In this document: positions 46,617 through 58,350 of the stretch, in pieces | Position numbering within the stretch: position 1 is the first letter of the stretch | Layout: each line of letters begins with the position of its first letter | Source: Histoplasma ohiense | Lineage: Eukaryota; Ascomycota; Eurotiomycetes; Onygenales; Ajellomycetaceae | DNA length: 64,000 bases | Assembly: GCA_017607445.1 (NCBI GenBank) | Contig: JAEVHH010000002.1 | Location: forward strand, 7,036,001-7,100,000 | Direction: 5' to 3' | The notes under the pieces: generated by a model | The model's input: the letters and a program-made list of their open reading frames with translations, nothing else | Database searches by the model: none | Told to the model about the DNA's origin: nothing | Made by a program: the position numbers and the translations under genes

Positions 46617-48591
46617 ATGTCTGGAGTTTTCTCGGCGGACGCTGTGTCGTCTCACAACACGCCGGACAACCTCTGGATCATCGTTGATGAGGATGTCTAC
46701 GATCTTACCAAGTTCCAAGATGAACACCCCGGTGGGAAGAAGAGTATGTCATGATTTGCATTCGTCTTCATATTTTCCCACCCGTGCCTTAGTTTAAATA
46801 TGTATTGGTAGGTCTAGATTGTGCTGACGGGAATCATCTATTAAATAGTCTTGCAGCGAGTCGCTGGGAAGAATGCCTCGAAACAGTTCTGGAAATACCA
46901 CAATGCTGGTGTTTTGAAACAGTACGGTCCTCAACTTAAAGTTGGTTCCTTGGACTCGAAGAAAGCTGCACTTGCACCACCGCCACCTCCCCCATCACCG
47001 CCTGCCACACCTCCAGCAGGCGTTTCTTCTAATTCTGAAAAGGCCGTCGCACCCCGAGGCACCGCAGCCCCTACTGCTCTAGAGCCGTATGGCGATTTGG
47101 TGCCCTTTGGGGATCCCGCATGGTACCAGGGTGTATGTATTTGCCTTTCTGGTTTTCAAAATCTAGCCCTTGCAATTGAAAAGACTTGACCTGCGAAGAG
47201 GCAACATTTTTTGGCTGATAATACTGTCCTTCCACCGACTTCTTTTCTCTTGAACAGTACAATTCCATGTACTATAATGCGACCCATGCTGCTCTCCGTA
47301 ACGAGGTTCGAGAATGGGTGGAGGCCGAGATCGAGCCATATGTCCATGAATGGGACGAGGCGAAGACCGTCCCCGAACATCTCTACAAGCAAATGGGGGA
47401 AAGAGGATATCTGGCGGGGTTGATGGGTGTGGCATATGATCCGGCACTGTCCAGGAATCATGTAAAATGTGTACCCCCAGAGAGTTGGGATTTCTTCCAT
47501 GAATTGATCGTCACCGATGAGCTCTCCCGAGCCGCCAGCGGTGGTCTCGTCTGGAACCTGATTGGTGGTTTTGGCATCGGGTGCCCACCTGTTATCAAAT
47601 ACGGGAAGAAAGAATTGGTCAACCGCATCCTTCCTGGTATTTTGGCCGGCGACAAGCGTATCTGTCTAGCCATTACCGAACCGGATTGTGGAAGCGATGT
47701 TTCCAATATTTCATGTGAAGCTAAGTTGACGCCGGATGGAAAGCATTATATCGTCAACGGTGAGAAGAAATGGATTACCAATGGCATTTGGTCGGATTAC
47801 TTCACCACCGCTGTGCGGACTGGCGAACCTGGAATGAATGGTATTAGCGTACTACTCATCGAGCGGTCCGCTGGTGGAGTCGGCACCCGCAAGATGGATT
47901 GCCAGGGCATGGCGACAAGCGGTACTACTTATGTCACTTTCGAAGATGTCAAGGTGCCTGTTGAGAACCTGATCGGCAAGGAGAACCAGGGCTTCAAAGG
48001 TAAGAGGAACCGAAAACCGCGCCCCGCACAGAAGAATTTTCAATTTTTCATTCCAATTCTTCTGAACGTAATTCTAATCTGCCTCTACGCCTTTTAGTAA
48101 TCATGATGAACTTCAACCACGAACGCATGGGCATAATAATTCAATGCGTCCGCTTCTCACGCGTCTGCTACGAAGAATCTGTCAAATATGCCCACAAGCG
48201 ACAAACCTTCGGAAAGCGCTTGATCGACCACCCAGTGATCCGCATGAAGCTCGCGCACATGGCGCGACAGATCGAAGCCTCGCATAACTGGCTTGAAAAT
48301 CTCGTTTTCCAATGCCAGTCCATGGACGATACAGAGGCCGCATTCCGCCTAGGGGGTGCGATTGCGGGCCTAAAGGCTCAATCAACCACTACCTTTGAGT
48401 TCTGCGCCCGCGAGGCGAGCCAGATTTTTGGTGGTTTGAGTTATACCCGTGGGGGTCAAGGGGGTAAGATTGAGCGGCTGTATCGGGATGTGCGCGCATA
48501 TGCGATCCCTGGCGGGAGTGAGGAGATTATGTTGGACCTTAGTATGAGGCAGAGTTTGAAGGTTCATCAGTTCTTTGGGATGAGTCTTTAG
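46617..48591 (+). CDS. Acyl-CoA dehydrogenase with N-terminal cytochrome b5 domain
   Basis: A fusion flavoprotein of 548 residues from four exons (46617-46743, 46849-47132, 47258-47999, 48098-48591). Residues about 1-80 form a cytochrome b5-like heme domain: HPGGKK carries the first heme-ligand His, and KYHNAGVL the second. A proline-rich linker (APPPPPPSPPATPPA) joins it to the dehydrogenase: ITEPDCGSDVSN and NGEKKWITNG (flavin/substrate region), then the C-terminal helical domain with GGLSYTRGGQGGKIERLYRD and IPGGSEEIMLDL, whose Glu is at the position used as catalytic base in this subgroup. Splice sites are GTATGT, GTATGT and GTAAGA donors. Such fusions are known in fungi; the acyl substrate is unknown, and heme may pass electrons to the flavin, which is inference. 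Confidence 0.88.
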
Positions 48592-49489
48592 GTTGTTCGA
48601 TGTATTATATATATATATATATTTTTTTTTTAAATTTTATTTATCTCATTTATTTATTATTTGTTTTGATTTTATTTTTCATTTTGCCTTATTTTTGGGT
48701 ATTTCGTTATCCGATTTCTGTCTCACGTACAGACATGCCAATCATATACGTTATTTCTTCTTCTTTTTGGAGATGAAGCATTTTTTGGCTCCCTTTGTCC
48801 CCTGTAACTTTTTGAATTTTGGCTATTCTTCTCGTTGTTCTGCGGCCGAGTTTTTCTGGTGGAATGCATAATCTTCAACGTTGCTGTTTTTCTTGGATTA
48901 GGCATGTATTTTAGCCTCAGTATCTCGTGTACAATACATGTAGCTGTTGGATAATAATATCGTTTTTCTCTGCGACGTTGTTCGGCCTACTGAGAACGAA
49001 CTAGATATCACGTGGAAGTATAAATGTGCTAGTCCATATTTGGCACCTCATACGGCTGCCAGCAAACGCCGCAAGCGCATTGATCAAACTTCCCGAACTT
49101 CTTCTCACCTGAATCGTATGTCTTTCACTATTCCCATTCACGCCAGACGCTTGTGAAGCAGGACGTTCCCTAGCCACTCGATTTTCTATTTTTCCATTCC
49201 AATCTACAGAAGCCTACTTAAAATCCTACCATAGCGGAGATTACGGTTTTTGCTCCCCTGGTCCTGCTAGACCTAAGCGGAGGAGGTGCTACAGCTTTGG
49301 GGGTTTATATCTCCCATGTGGACGGAAGTCCTGAGGTCAGAAATACGGACACGTACACAATCGCATACGCTCACTTTTCGTCTCCACTACTCGTAGCGGA
49401 GCCAGCCTCAAAACCAGCGGCGAGAGGAAGAACACGCGCGACAAAATTTCATCGAAAGTTCTATCGTGGTTGCGCCACACCACTACACA
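48592..49489. other. Intergenic region with TA/T-rich tract
   Basis: The b5-dehydrogenase 3' flank and SPT5 promoter side. A (TA)n run at 48606-48622 continues into a T run and about 100 bases of T-rich DNA. No gene seen. Confidence 0.5.
48606..48631. repeat. (TA)n tract followed by poly-T
   Basis: Direct observation: about eight TA units and then nine or ten T, 14 bases after the dehydrogenase stop codon. Probably part of the 3' untranslated region; liable to length variation. Confidence 0.85.
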
Positions 49490-52400
49490 ATGTCTAACGG
49501 TCCCAGCAATTTCCTGAATGGTGACTTCGGTTCCGAAGAGGAGGATGATGACTTTAACCCCGCCCCCGTCCAGGATTCGGACGATGAGCGACCGAAGAAG
49601 CGTGAGACAATGTCCTTCGATGATGTGGCGAGGGATGATAGGTCTGCCGTAGGTGGATCAGGCGATGAGGAAGATCAGGAAGAAGATGAACCTTCACGGA
49701 GAAAGGAGAAGACCGGCGGGAGTGATAATGTAGAGGAAGACGATTATGGGGATGCAGATGAGCATAGTGCCGACGAGGACGCAGATGGTTCGGAAGAAGA
49801 GGAGGATGAAGAAGATGACGAGGATGAGGATGAGCAGGCTGTTTCGGTAAGTTCAATTAGATCCTTGTCTGGTCTTACCAAACAGGTTATAATGAAAAAG
49901 GGAATACAAGTAAAATGACGTTGAATCGGGGGTTACTGATGCGTTATCATAATTATTACTATTGTAGGGGCGGCCACGGAAACGAAGACGGCGAGGAATC
50001 AATGCCTTTGTTGAGGTTGATGCTGAGGTCGATGAAGAGGATGATGCTGAAGAAGATGAGGACGAAATGGGTGATGGATTTGTCGCAGAGCACCCTGACG
50101 ATCTCGACGCTTTGCCCGTGGGCGCGGAGACTGATGATCGGCGACATCGCGAGCTTGATAGAAAGCGGGATTTGGAGGCCACAATGGATGCTGAGAAACA
50201 GGCACAGGCCCTTAAAGAGCGGTATGGCCGGAACCGAGCGACGGCGGCAGACCTGGTTGTTGTGCCGAAGCGATTACTCCTGCCCAGCGTTGACGATCCG
50301 AGTATATGGGCTGTAAAATGTCGCCCCGGCAAGGAGCGGGAGGTTGTTTTTAATATTATGAAGCGAATGGAGGACCGTCCACCGGGTTCAAGGAGGCCGA
50401 TTCGAATCATGTCTGCGTTTGAACGGGGCGGAACGATGAGTGGGTATATCTATGTTGAAGCTCGCAAGCAGGCGGATGTCGTCGATGCCTTGAACGATAT
50501 GTCGAATGTATATACTAAGTCGAAGATGATATTGATCTCCGTGAAGGAAATGCCCGATCTTCTCCGAGTTACCAAATCGGAAGAGCTAATTCCTGGTGGT
50601 TGGGTACGAATCAAACGGGGCAAGTATCAAGGCGACTTGGCACAGCTCGAGGACGTGGAGACGAACGGTCTGGATGTCACTGTCAGACTTGTCCCTCGTC
50701 TGGACTACGGCTTGAACGAGGACATGGGCGCTCCAAATGGTGATGTGAAACGGAAGAGACCAGGTGTCGGCAGCACTATTGCTCGTCCTCCCCAACGGCC
50801 CTTTAGCGAAGCAGAGGCCAAGAAGAAGCATGCTAAGTATCTGAGTGCTACCTCTGGACTTGGAGGGAAAACTTGGAATTACCTGGGGGATAATTACGTT
50901 GACGGGTTCCTTATCAAAGATATGAAAGTGCAGCATCTGATTACAAAAAATGTCAACCCACAGCTCGATGAGGTCACAAAGTTCGCCCGAGGCGCCGATG
51001 ATGGCACTGCGAATCTTGATCTTGCTGCTTTGGCTGCGAGTCTTAAAAATACGACCACTGAAGACTCATATCTTCCTGGGGATACCGTTGAAGTTTTCCA
51101 AGGAGAGCAGCAGGGTGTCGTTGGCAAGACGGTATCCACCCGCGGGGATATTGTTTCCGTTAAGGTCACGCAAGGCGAACTTGAAGGACAACAGATAGAC
51201 GTGCCGATCAAGGGCCTTAGGAAGCGCTTCCAAGAAGGTGATCATGTTAAGGTCATTGGCGGCAGTCGATTCCGTGACGAGCTGGGCATGGTGGTTCGCA
51301 TTAAGGATGACAGGGTTACGCTGCTCAGTGACATGAGTATGCAGGAAATTACAGTGTTCAGCAAGGATATTCGAGAGGCTGCGGATGCTGGTGTTGACGG
51401 GAAACTTGGCATGTATGATGTTCACGATCTCGTGCAGCTTGAGTAAGTCCCCGCCCCAAAAAAGATCGATTCCGCTGCTCCCTTTAAAAGTCTGCTTTAC
51501 TAATTGTCATTGTAGTCAAGCTACTGTTGGCTGTATCATCAAGCTAGATCGAGAATCCATGCGAGTTCTTGATCAGAATGGATCTATTAGAAACGCACTG
51601 CCGTCACAAGTCATGAATAAGATCCCCCAGCGTCGCAATGCTGTCTCAACCGATCGTAATGGCTCAGAGATCAGGTGCGGCGATACAGTCCGTGAAGTTA
51701 CCGGAGAACAACGAACAGGCGCCATTCTTCACATCCACCGCTCATTCCTTTTCCTGAAAAACAAAGATGCTAGCGACAACGCGGGCATTATCGTTACGAG
51801 AGCTTCGAATGTGACCACGGTAGCGACCAGTGGCGGGAGACTGGCCAGCCGGTCGGCTCCAGATTTTTCTAGAATGAACCCAGCAATCCAGAAAAATGGA
51901 ATGAATGGTAGCGGAATGCCACCTCCCAAGTCATTTGGTAGGGATCGAACTATTGGCAAAACTGTAACGATTCGAAAAGGCCCATTCAAGGGTCTGTTGG
52001 GTATCGTTAAAGATACAACTGATACTCAGGCACGGGTTGAGTTGCATTCGAAGAACAAGGTGATTACTGTGGACAAGGATATGCTCTCCATAAAAGAGTA
52101 TGTAACTACTTCCCCTCCAACTAAACTCGGGTGCAACGCTGACCATCCACGTAGTCCTATCACTGGTGCATCAATCGATCTCTCCCGGTACGGTGGGAGA
52201 GGTGGTGGTGGCGTTGGCCGGGGCCGAACCCCTCACAGTAGCTCTGCAGCTCCCCCCGACTGGTCAGGTAGTCGAACACCTCTAGCTGCAAATGACTCCT
52301 CGCGCACTCCAGCCTGGCGTTCTTCTTCCTCACGCAGTGAGTATTCATTTCCATTCCACTGTAAATAACTTGACAATCCCTAACACATCCAACAGCACCA

Positions 52401-53051
52401 GCTTGGGGTTCTGCAACAGCAAGCTGTTCCCGCACTCCAGCATGGAAAGCAGATGGTTCCCGTACTTCAAACCCATACGACGCCAGCAGAACTTCATATG
52501 GCGGGGGCCGCACACCCGCCTGGACTTCTGGAACAAAGACTCCCTACGACTCCAGCTCCGGCTTTGGCAACTCCTCAACTTCGGGCTTCGATGCATTTGC
52601 TGCTGGCTCGCGTACACCAGCATATCCTGGTGCTGGCTCGCGTACACCTGCCTGGGCACCGGGCTCCGCAGCTCCTCCTCCCATCGGGCATAGTAGTGGC
52701 AGCAAGGGCGGGTACGATGCCCCTACACCTGGTGCGGATTATTCCGCACCAACGCCTGGTCCTTATGGAAGCGCCCCGACACCCGGCGCCACGGCTGCAA
52801 CACCACGAGGTTGGGCAGATAATGCACCCACGCCTGGCGCCATTCATGCGCCGACGCCGGATGCTTCTGGATACTCTGCCAAGCGCCCTGGTGAGCTGTA
52901 TGATGCTCCAACCCCAGCTGCAATGTCTTCTATGGGCGGTGGGAGGCCGTACGATGCTCCCACTCCGGCAATGGGAATGGGTGTTTCAGCTACACCCGGT
53001 GCGGGCGATGATGGCGGACCTAGATATGAAGAAGGCACGCCGAGCCCTTGA
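49490..53051 (+). CDS. SPT5: Transcription elongation factor SPT5
   Basis: Spt5 binds RNA polymerase II with Spt4 and controls pausing and elongation. Five exons: 49490-49846, 49968-51442, 51516-52097, 52155-52336, 52396-53051, giving 1083 residues. The N-terminus is strongly acidic; the NusG-like NGN domain starts near SIWAVKCRPGKEREVVFNIM and ends near VYTKSKMILISVKEM. KOW domains follow, e.g. IPGGWVRIKRGKYQGDLAQL, YLPGDTVEVFQGEQQGVVGK, EGDHVKVIGGSRFRDELGMV and KTVTIRKGPFKGLLGIVKD. Exons 4 and 5 encode the C-terminal repeat region, with RTPAW units and then DAPTPG-like units (YDAPTPG, YSAPTPG), substrates of CDK9-type kinases in other fungi. Intron 3 (57 nt) contains no stop and is a multiple of three. 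The exon 5 frame has no early ATG, so it is easy to miss. Confidence 0.93.
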
Positions 53052-53869
53052 TCTAGTGATGCTAGTAAAGGTTTGCTTGGGGCTAGTTGTTTCTTAAACT
53101 CTCTTTTTTTCAGGGATGAGTGTGTGATTAGGTTGGTTTTTCTTTTGCGTTTTCTTGGGATGTACCTTCGTTCTCCCTTACTCTTTTATGGCGTGTTGTC
53201 GGGTATATCTTCTTTCCTATCTTTTTTTTAAAATTTTTTTTTTCACTTCGTGTTTTTCTCCTTGACATAGCATGGGATTGAGGTAAATAAGGTTTTTGGC
53301 TTTCCTCGTTTCGATATTTCCCTTCTTCCTCTTAGCGTTCTGTGTGTATTATTTTCAACAACTCCGTGATGCCGATAAAAGGGGTAGCTGCTTGGGTTAA
53401 TTTAGTTTCGGCAAGGCGAGAGATATAAAGGGAAAATTTGATTAAATTTAGCTTGATTTAAGGGTTTTCTTTTATTGCCCCCGCATGTTTATACGCTGGG
53501 GATGGTTTTTCGCAGCGTTAGTTGATGCTGCTAATCGCCATGTTTGGTCTGTTTGTCTGTTCAATCTGATAAGCTAGCTGTTCCCCACCAACCAGCCGAG
53601 GAATCTCTCTCGTAGCGACGCTGCTGAGACAATACTTTTTTATTTTTTGGTAACAGGCATACTCGATTCTTATCACTCCTCCTGAGCAGCACAAGGAAAT
53701 CTTCAAGCCGCCCCACCGAGGCACAGCATTAGGAGTTGTAGTAAACACCCAGTGAGCGGCATTTGTACTGTACAGTGCATACACCTCAATCAAATCAACA
53801 AGTGCGAAACCAAAAGTATACATATCTCTTACCACGGACATCATTACCTTTCAACACCAACCGGAAGCA
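53052..53869. other. Intergenic region, SPT5 to NudC
   Basis: 818 bases with a T-rich first third (SPT5 3' flank) and the NudC promoter. CTGATAAGC near 53566 is a GATA-like site. A minus-strand frame at 53518-53844 has no domain. Confidence 0.5.
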
Positions 53870-54685
53870 ATGTCGGACGCAGAGACAGGTCCAAGCAAGG
53901 AAGCCATCGCCGCACGCGAGCGTGAAGAGCGCGAGCGCAAGGCAAAAGAAGACGCAGAACAAGCCACACTGCCGTACAAGTGGACGCAAACAATTAAAGA
54001 CGCTGATGTAACCATTCCAGTAGCGGCAACTATCAGAGGACGGGATTTGCGTGTTGAGTTGAATAAGACTACGATATTCGTGGGCATTAAAGGCGGGGAA
54101 ACGTTTATTGATGTATGTATGGACATGGAGTACAGTGTTCACGTTATATAATAACGTGAATATCTTCACGCCTTTTCCTGTATCTTTCTGACTTTCGCGT
54201 GGTGCAGGGAACGTTCCCACACCCCATCCACGTCGACGAATCGACATGGACTCTCGAGTCCACCTCTCAACCGCCCGGCAAAGAAATTTCTATCCACCTT
54301 GATAAAGTCAACCAAATGGAGTGGTGGCCGCACATCGTCACATCCGCGCCACCCATCGACGTATCGAAGATCACACCGGAGAATTCAAAGCTTGGAGATT
54401 TGGACGGGGCGACGAGGAGTATGGTGGAGAAAATGATGTATGATCAACGACAAAAGGAGATGGGGAAGCCGACCAGCGATGAGCAGAAGAAGATGGAACT
54501 ATTGAAAAAGTTCCAGAAGGAGCATCCAGGTGAGTTTCTTTTAAATTTATACCTTTTTTTTTTTTTTTTTTTTCCTCAAAATAATATATATTTTTTCCCC
54601 TTTGATCAAGGAGAATTCTACATTACTGATGACTCACATTGGTGATACTGTAGAAATGGACTTTTCCAATGCGAAGATTGGCTAA
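53870..54685 (+). CDS. nudC: Nuclear movement protein NudC
   Basis: A small chaperone-like protein required in the dynein/dynactin nuclear migration pathway. Three exons: 53870-54112, 54208-54529, 54654-54685, giving 198 residues, the size of the Aspergillus protein. A charged coiled coil (REREERERKAKEDAE) leads into a CS/p23-like domain: LPYKWTQTIKDADVTIPV, LNKTTIFVGIKGGETFIDG (junction rebuilt by splicing) and STWTLESTSQPPGKEISIHL, KVNQMEWWPHIV. The C-terminal DQRQKEMGKPTSDEQKK segment and the tiny last exon coding EMDFSNAKIG match the conserved end of the family. Intron 1 uses GTATGT/GTGCAG; intron 2 uses GTGAGT/TGTAG and contains a T20 run at 54554-54573. Without the last exon the protein would be cut inside the intron. 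Confidence 0.92.
54554..54573. repeat. T20 homopolymer in the second nudC intron
   Basis: A perfect run of 20 T, inside intron 54530-54653, about 80 bases before the acceptor. Direct observation. Confidence 0.9.
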
Positions 54686-55337
54686 ATGGAATCATACCAT
54701 TCACTGGTATAAGATACTAAATGCGCAAGCGGTCGTCAGAAAGGCAAAGTAGGGGAGGCGAGGGAAACGAGCTTAGCCTAATTTTCAATTAGTTGATAGG
54801 CTGCGAGTTGAGATGACAACCCGGGGTGGGATGCTATGTAAATAAATGTGTAACGAAAGGCAAGGGGCATTAGGCATCTGTTTCGTTGTCATTTTGGCTG
54901 TGGGATATTTTTCCTTTTCTTCAAGGTATTGGAGATACGGATACATAATTATTTACAAACAATAAAAAGTCAATCCTGTGACGATTATACTATAATGATA
55001 CATGGACTAATTAAATCGGATTGCTAGCTTTCTCCGTATGGTAGTAGCTGATACGCTCACTGATGCAAACATGCCTACTTATGATGTTAGAATAATACAC
55101 AGATGGAAGTAGTCCATATAATGGCTGGTATCTAAACTATTAATACATTTATCCCCAGAGGCTGCTGAAATAATGAAATTGGCCTCAAAAAGTCTATGCA
55201 ATGATGCAACGAAACGCATCGAACCCGTGCGAGGAAGAACAGGACGAAAATGTCAAGTATATCACAAGGCAGCCCCCGGAGCAGAAGGACCGGATCGTAA
55301 TTAACTCCCCCAAATCTCATTCAACCTTCTTCTCCCC
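54686..55337. other. Convergent intergenic region
   Basis: 652 bases between the nudC and mitochondrial AspRS stops; AT-rich, with AATAAA-like signals near 54960 on the + strand. No gene. Confidence 0.5.
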
Positions 55338-57545
55338 TCAAACAACGTCATCCCTCAGCTGAAGATGGTAGGTCCGCAATGACTCCTCGGTCATTTCACT
55401 CGGACACTTCACCAGCAAATCCTCTCCCTTGCCAGACTTCGGGAACGCAATTACATCCCGCAAACTTTCCTTACCCAGCATGACTGCCACTAGCCTATCG
55501 AAACCAAGCGCAATGCCAGCATGTGGGGGGCATCCGGCTCTCAGCGCCTCAAGCAAGTGTGAGAAGTCAGCAAGTCTGTCCGCGGGCATTTTAAGGATGT
55601 CGCGAAGTATGAATTCCTGGACAGCTGCAGAGTGAATACGGCGGCTTCCACCTCCGAGTTCGACGCCATTGACGACCAGGTCATAGTGGTCTGCGATTAC
55701 CTTCGTTGGGTCTGTGAGAAGAAGGGATACATCTGACTTGCGGAGCGGTGCAGTAAAAGGGTGGTGCGTAGATGCGATTCCGGCAGCGCCTCCTTGGCCT
55801 GGTTCTGAGTCGGTGATGGGGGAAAACAGGGGGAAGTCTCTGACCCAGAGGAAGTGGAAGCCTGTAGGGGAGGATATGAGGGTGGCTCCCACGGCTGCTT
55901 TGTGGATTTCCCGGCGAAGATCGCCTAGCGGAGTCGAACCTCCGGAGAAAGGGGCGTTTTTGCGAGCTTGGATAATGAGTAGATCTCCATCCTTCAGATC
56001 CAGTTCTTGCTCGAGAACCCATGTTGCTTCGAACCCAAACGGCTGAAGTCCAGAGAGGGGTTTTCGAGAGTCGTAAACGAAGGCGCCAGGTCCACCTTCT
56101 GGATTTTTATGAAAGCTACTTGCTTCAGGGGAGTCCATGAATGAATTAAGGAATTTACGCATTTCCTCTGGGTTCTCGTTTCCTTCGAGTTTGATGGCTT
56201 CAACGATGGGATTATGCAGGGGGCTTATTTTACTAACGAGGTCAACCGGAATCATGTGTTCAATCCGCTTGATCTCCATCCCGATTCGTACATCTGGCTT
56301 GTCTGATCCATATTTGGCCATGGCATCTCCATAGGACAGTCTCGGGAAGCTCCCCGAGGGTAAGGGTTCTGGCATCAATGAAGACCATAGCCTTTTTACA
56401 GCAACTTCGATTATCGCCATCACATCTTCTCCGGTTGCAAATGACATTTCTAGATCGAGCTGCTCAAATGAGTTAGAGACACTGCTACCCAATAGCCTGA
56501 AATGGGTCGGGCTTGAGTACCTGCGTAAATTCTGGCTGTCTATCTGCTCGTAGGTCCTCATCCCTGAAGCAACGCGCAAATTGGTAATACCTCGGGATGC
56601 CGCTAGCCATGAGGATTTGTTTGTATTGTTGCGGGCTTTGTGGGAGTGCGTATGCCATCCCACGCCTTCGTGTGGGAACTAAAAATTCTCTTGCTCCTTC
56701 AGGGGTAGATTTGAAAAGCAGAGGTGTTTCGATTTCTACAAATGGTAGTTGGCACTCCTCTAATGCCTCTCGCAGGACATTCCTGGCTCGTGCACGGAAT
56801 AGTAGTGCATCACGAAGCTTTCTATCAGCTCGGATCTGCAAATGCCTCTTCTCCGCGGGGAAAACTGTATCAGAGGTCATGATTATATCCTTGGGAAACT
56901 CATTAAGAGGATGAATGTCCTCCAGAGATATCTCTACACAATCAGTCTTGGCTTCATCTAGCTCTGCGGCTGTCTTCTCCTTGGAACTAGATTGTTTCTG
57001 TTGGACTACCCCTTGAACGACCACTGGGCTATTTGCTTCAGTTGACTTCAGCTTCTCAAACGAGTCATTTTTTGCAAAAGCTATTATTTGAACATTTTGC
57101 GACAGGGTTGGATCTGTTAGGCGAACAAATGCCATCCTCTTCCCCATATCAACTCGCTTTCCAAGGTATCCATGGAGAACAACTTGCTTGCCCGGAACAG
57201 GACGCTCTATAAGAGATTTGAGATCGGTTGTGGCAGCAGGAAAGTTTACTACACAGATAAAGCATCAAATTAGTCGGAATAAGGAAGATATAATCATAGA
57301 GCAGGATGTTTCGTTTTCGTACTGGATTGCTTGTATACATCCAGATAAGAGCGATGTGGAAAACAAGAAGAACTCCGCTGGTACAGCCAACTTCCTCCAT
57401 GAAATCCTCGGACGCATTGAGAGTTGCGATTTGCTCGAATTCCTCGAATATAATTTGATATTTCAAGGTAGCTTTGATAACGTATGGTCGCCAGCTGGAG
57501 GCGCCGTGGAGAAAGCTGGACAGGAAGCATCACGACGTCGGGCAT
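55338..57545 (-). CDS. MSD1: Mitochondrial aspartyl-tRNA synthetase
   Basis: Charges mitochondrial tRNA-Asp. Three minus-strand exons, 57545-57323, 57248-56521, 56459-55338, give about 690 residues. A basic leader (MLPVQLSPRRLQLATIRYQ ... RGFHGGSWL) fits a mitochondrial presequence. The anticodon-binding OB fold begins VVLHGYLGKRVDMGKRMAFV; class II motif 2 is RYYQFARCFRDEDLRADRQP with EFTQLDLEMSF rebuilt over the second junction; motif 3 is GIALGFDRLVAVMLG. The bacterial-type insertion (FLWVRDFPLFSP) marks the bacterial/mitochondrial clade rather than the cytosolic enzyme. Intron 1 (GTACGA / TGTGTAG) is phase 1; intron 2 (GTACTC / GAGCAG) is phase 0. Start uncertain: in-frame ATGs at 57719, 57545 and 57530. 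The 126-codon frame on the opposite strand is a shadow. Confidence 0.86.
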
Positions 57546-58350
57546 GGCAAATTGAAATCCAAGAATGATTACACGGATAAATGGATAAGCAAAATTGCAC
57601 CGATTGACCTCGACGATGCGTAGAAGTTCAAAAGTTGGCGGAGTAGTTAGTGCAGTTGATATTTCGTTGCTTTGTGTTTGACAAGTGGGCAAACATTCTG
57701 CCAAGCCTTCACACCACATAAAAATCCCAACTTACTTCCAAACTTCTTCGTCTTCTTCTTTTCCTTTTCTTTCTCCATCCTTCCAAGTTTTGAACAAGTG
57801 AGTTCCCTTGATCCCTCGAATCCAATGCCAGACATATAAAATACTAACGTCTCTCTCTTGCCACAGATGATGAAAGCCTAGCGTGTACCATATGAACAAT
57901 ATACTCTCCTCCCCTCTGACTGGTGCAGCTCTCCATCCATTCAGGACGGCTTAAGTGGCTCACTGATCGGAGGTTGGATGGAGGGATGATATCAGCGTTC
58001 GGCACAACCCACCTTGTTACTTTGCGGACGCAATGAAAAGGCATCTCTGATTAACAATTCTTGGAAGGTGTTGGATTGCTCATGTATTGTGTGTTCTTGG
58101 CTTCGACGTCTCCCGATTAGAGACCTTTGTTCCTCTGTCCATTTTGCAAGTGCTCGTTGACTTTCGCGTAGTATTGGATCCACCTGTGTTTGAATCTCCC
58201 TTCGAGGGTATTTATTTTTACATTTTCACTCAACCACTAATGAATGTCCCTGTAGTTTTCTAAGAGTGTTAAGAGACCTTTCTGCAATATTCTATGCCAT
58301 TGTATATCCAATAATAATACATTGATTTCAACGAAGAGAAATAGAAGTTC
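57546..58350. other. Intergenic region with intron-like and exon-like signals
   Basis: 805 bases between the AspRS start and the DHCR24-like stop. The + strand from about 57720 to 57797 is pyrimidine-rich, like a fungal 5' leader, and is followed by a well-formed intron (next entry). The minus strand is open from 58225 to 57992 without an ATG. Neither gives a convincing protein gene. Confidence 0.45.
57798..57866 (+). other. Candidate spliceosomal intron of an unannotated + strand transcript
   Basis: GTGAGT donor at 57798, perfect TACTAAC branch site at 57842-57848, pyrimidine tract and CCACAG acceptor ending 57866; 69 bases, branch-to-acceptor distance typical of this window. The preceding 130 bases contain no ATG and the following ATGs open frames of 20 codons or fewer, so any transcript looks non-coding, or it is a leader intron. 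Confidence 0.4.

Noticed and set aside
57188..57568. 126-codon + strand frame opposite the AspRS 5' exons
   Set aside because: Shadow of the antisense coding exons and intron; no domain.
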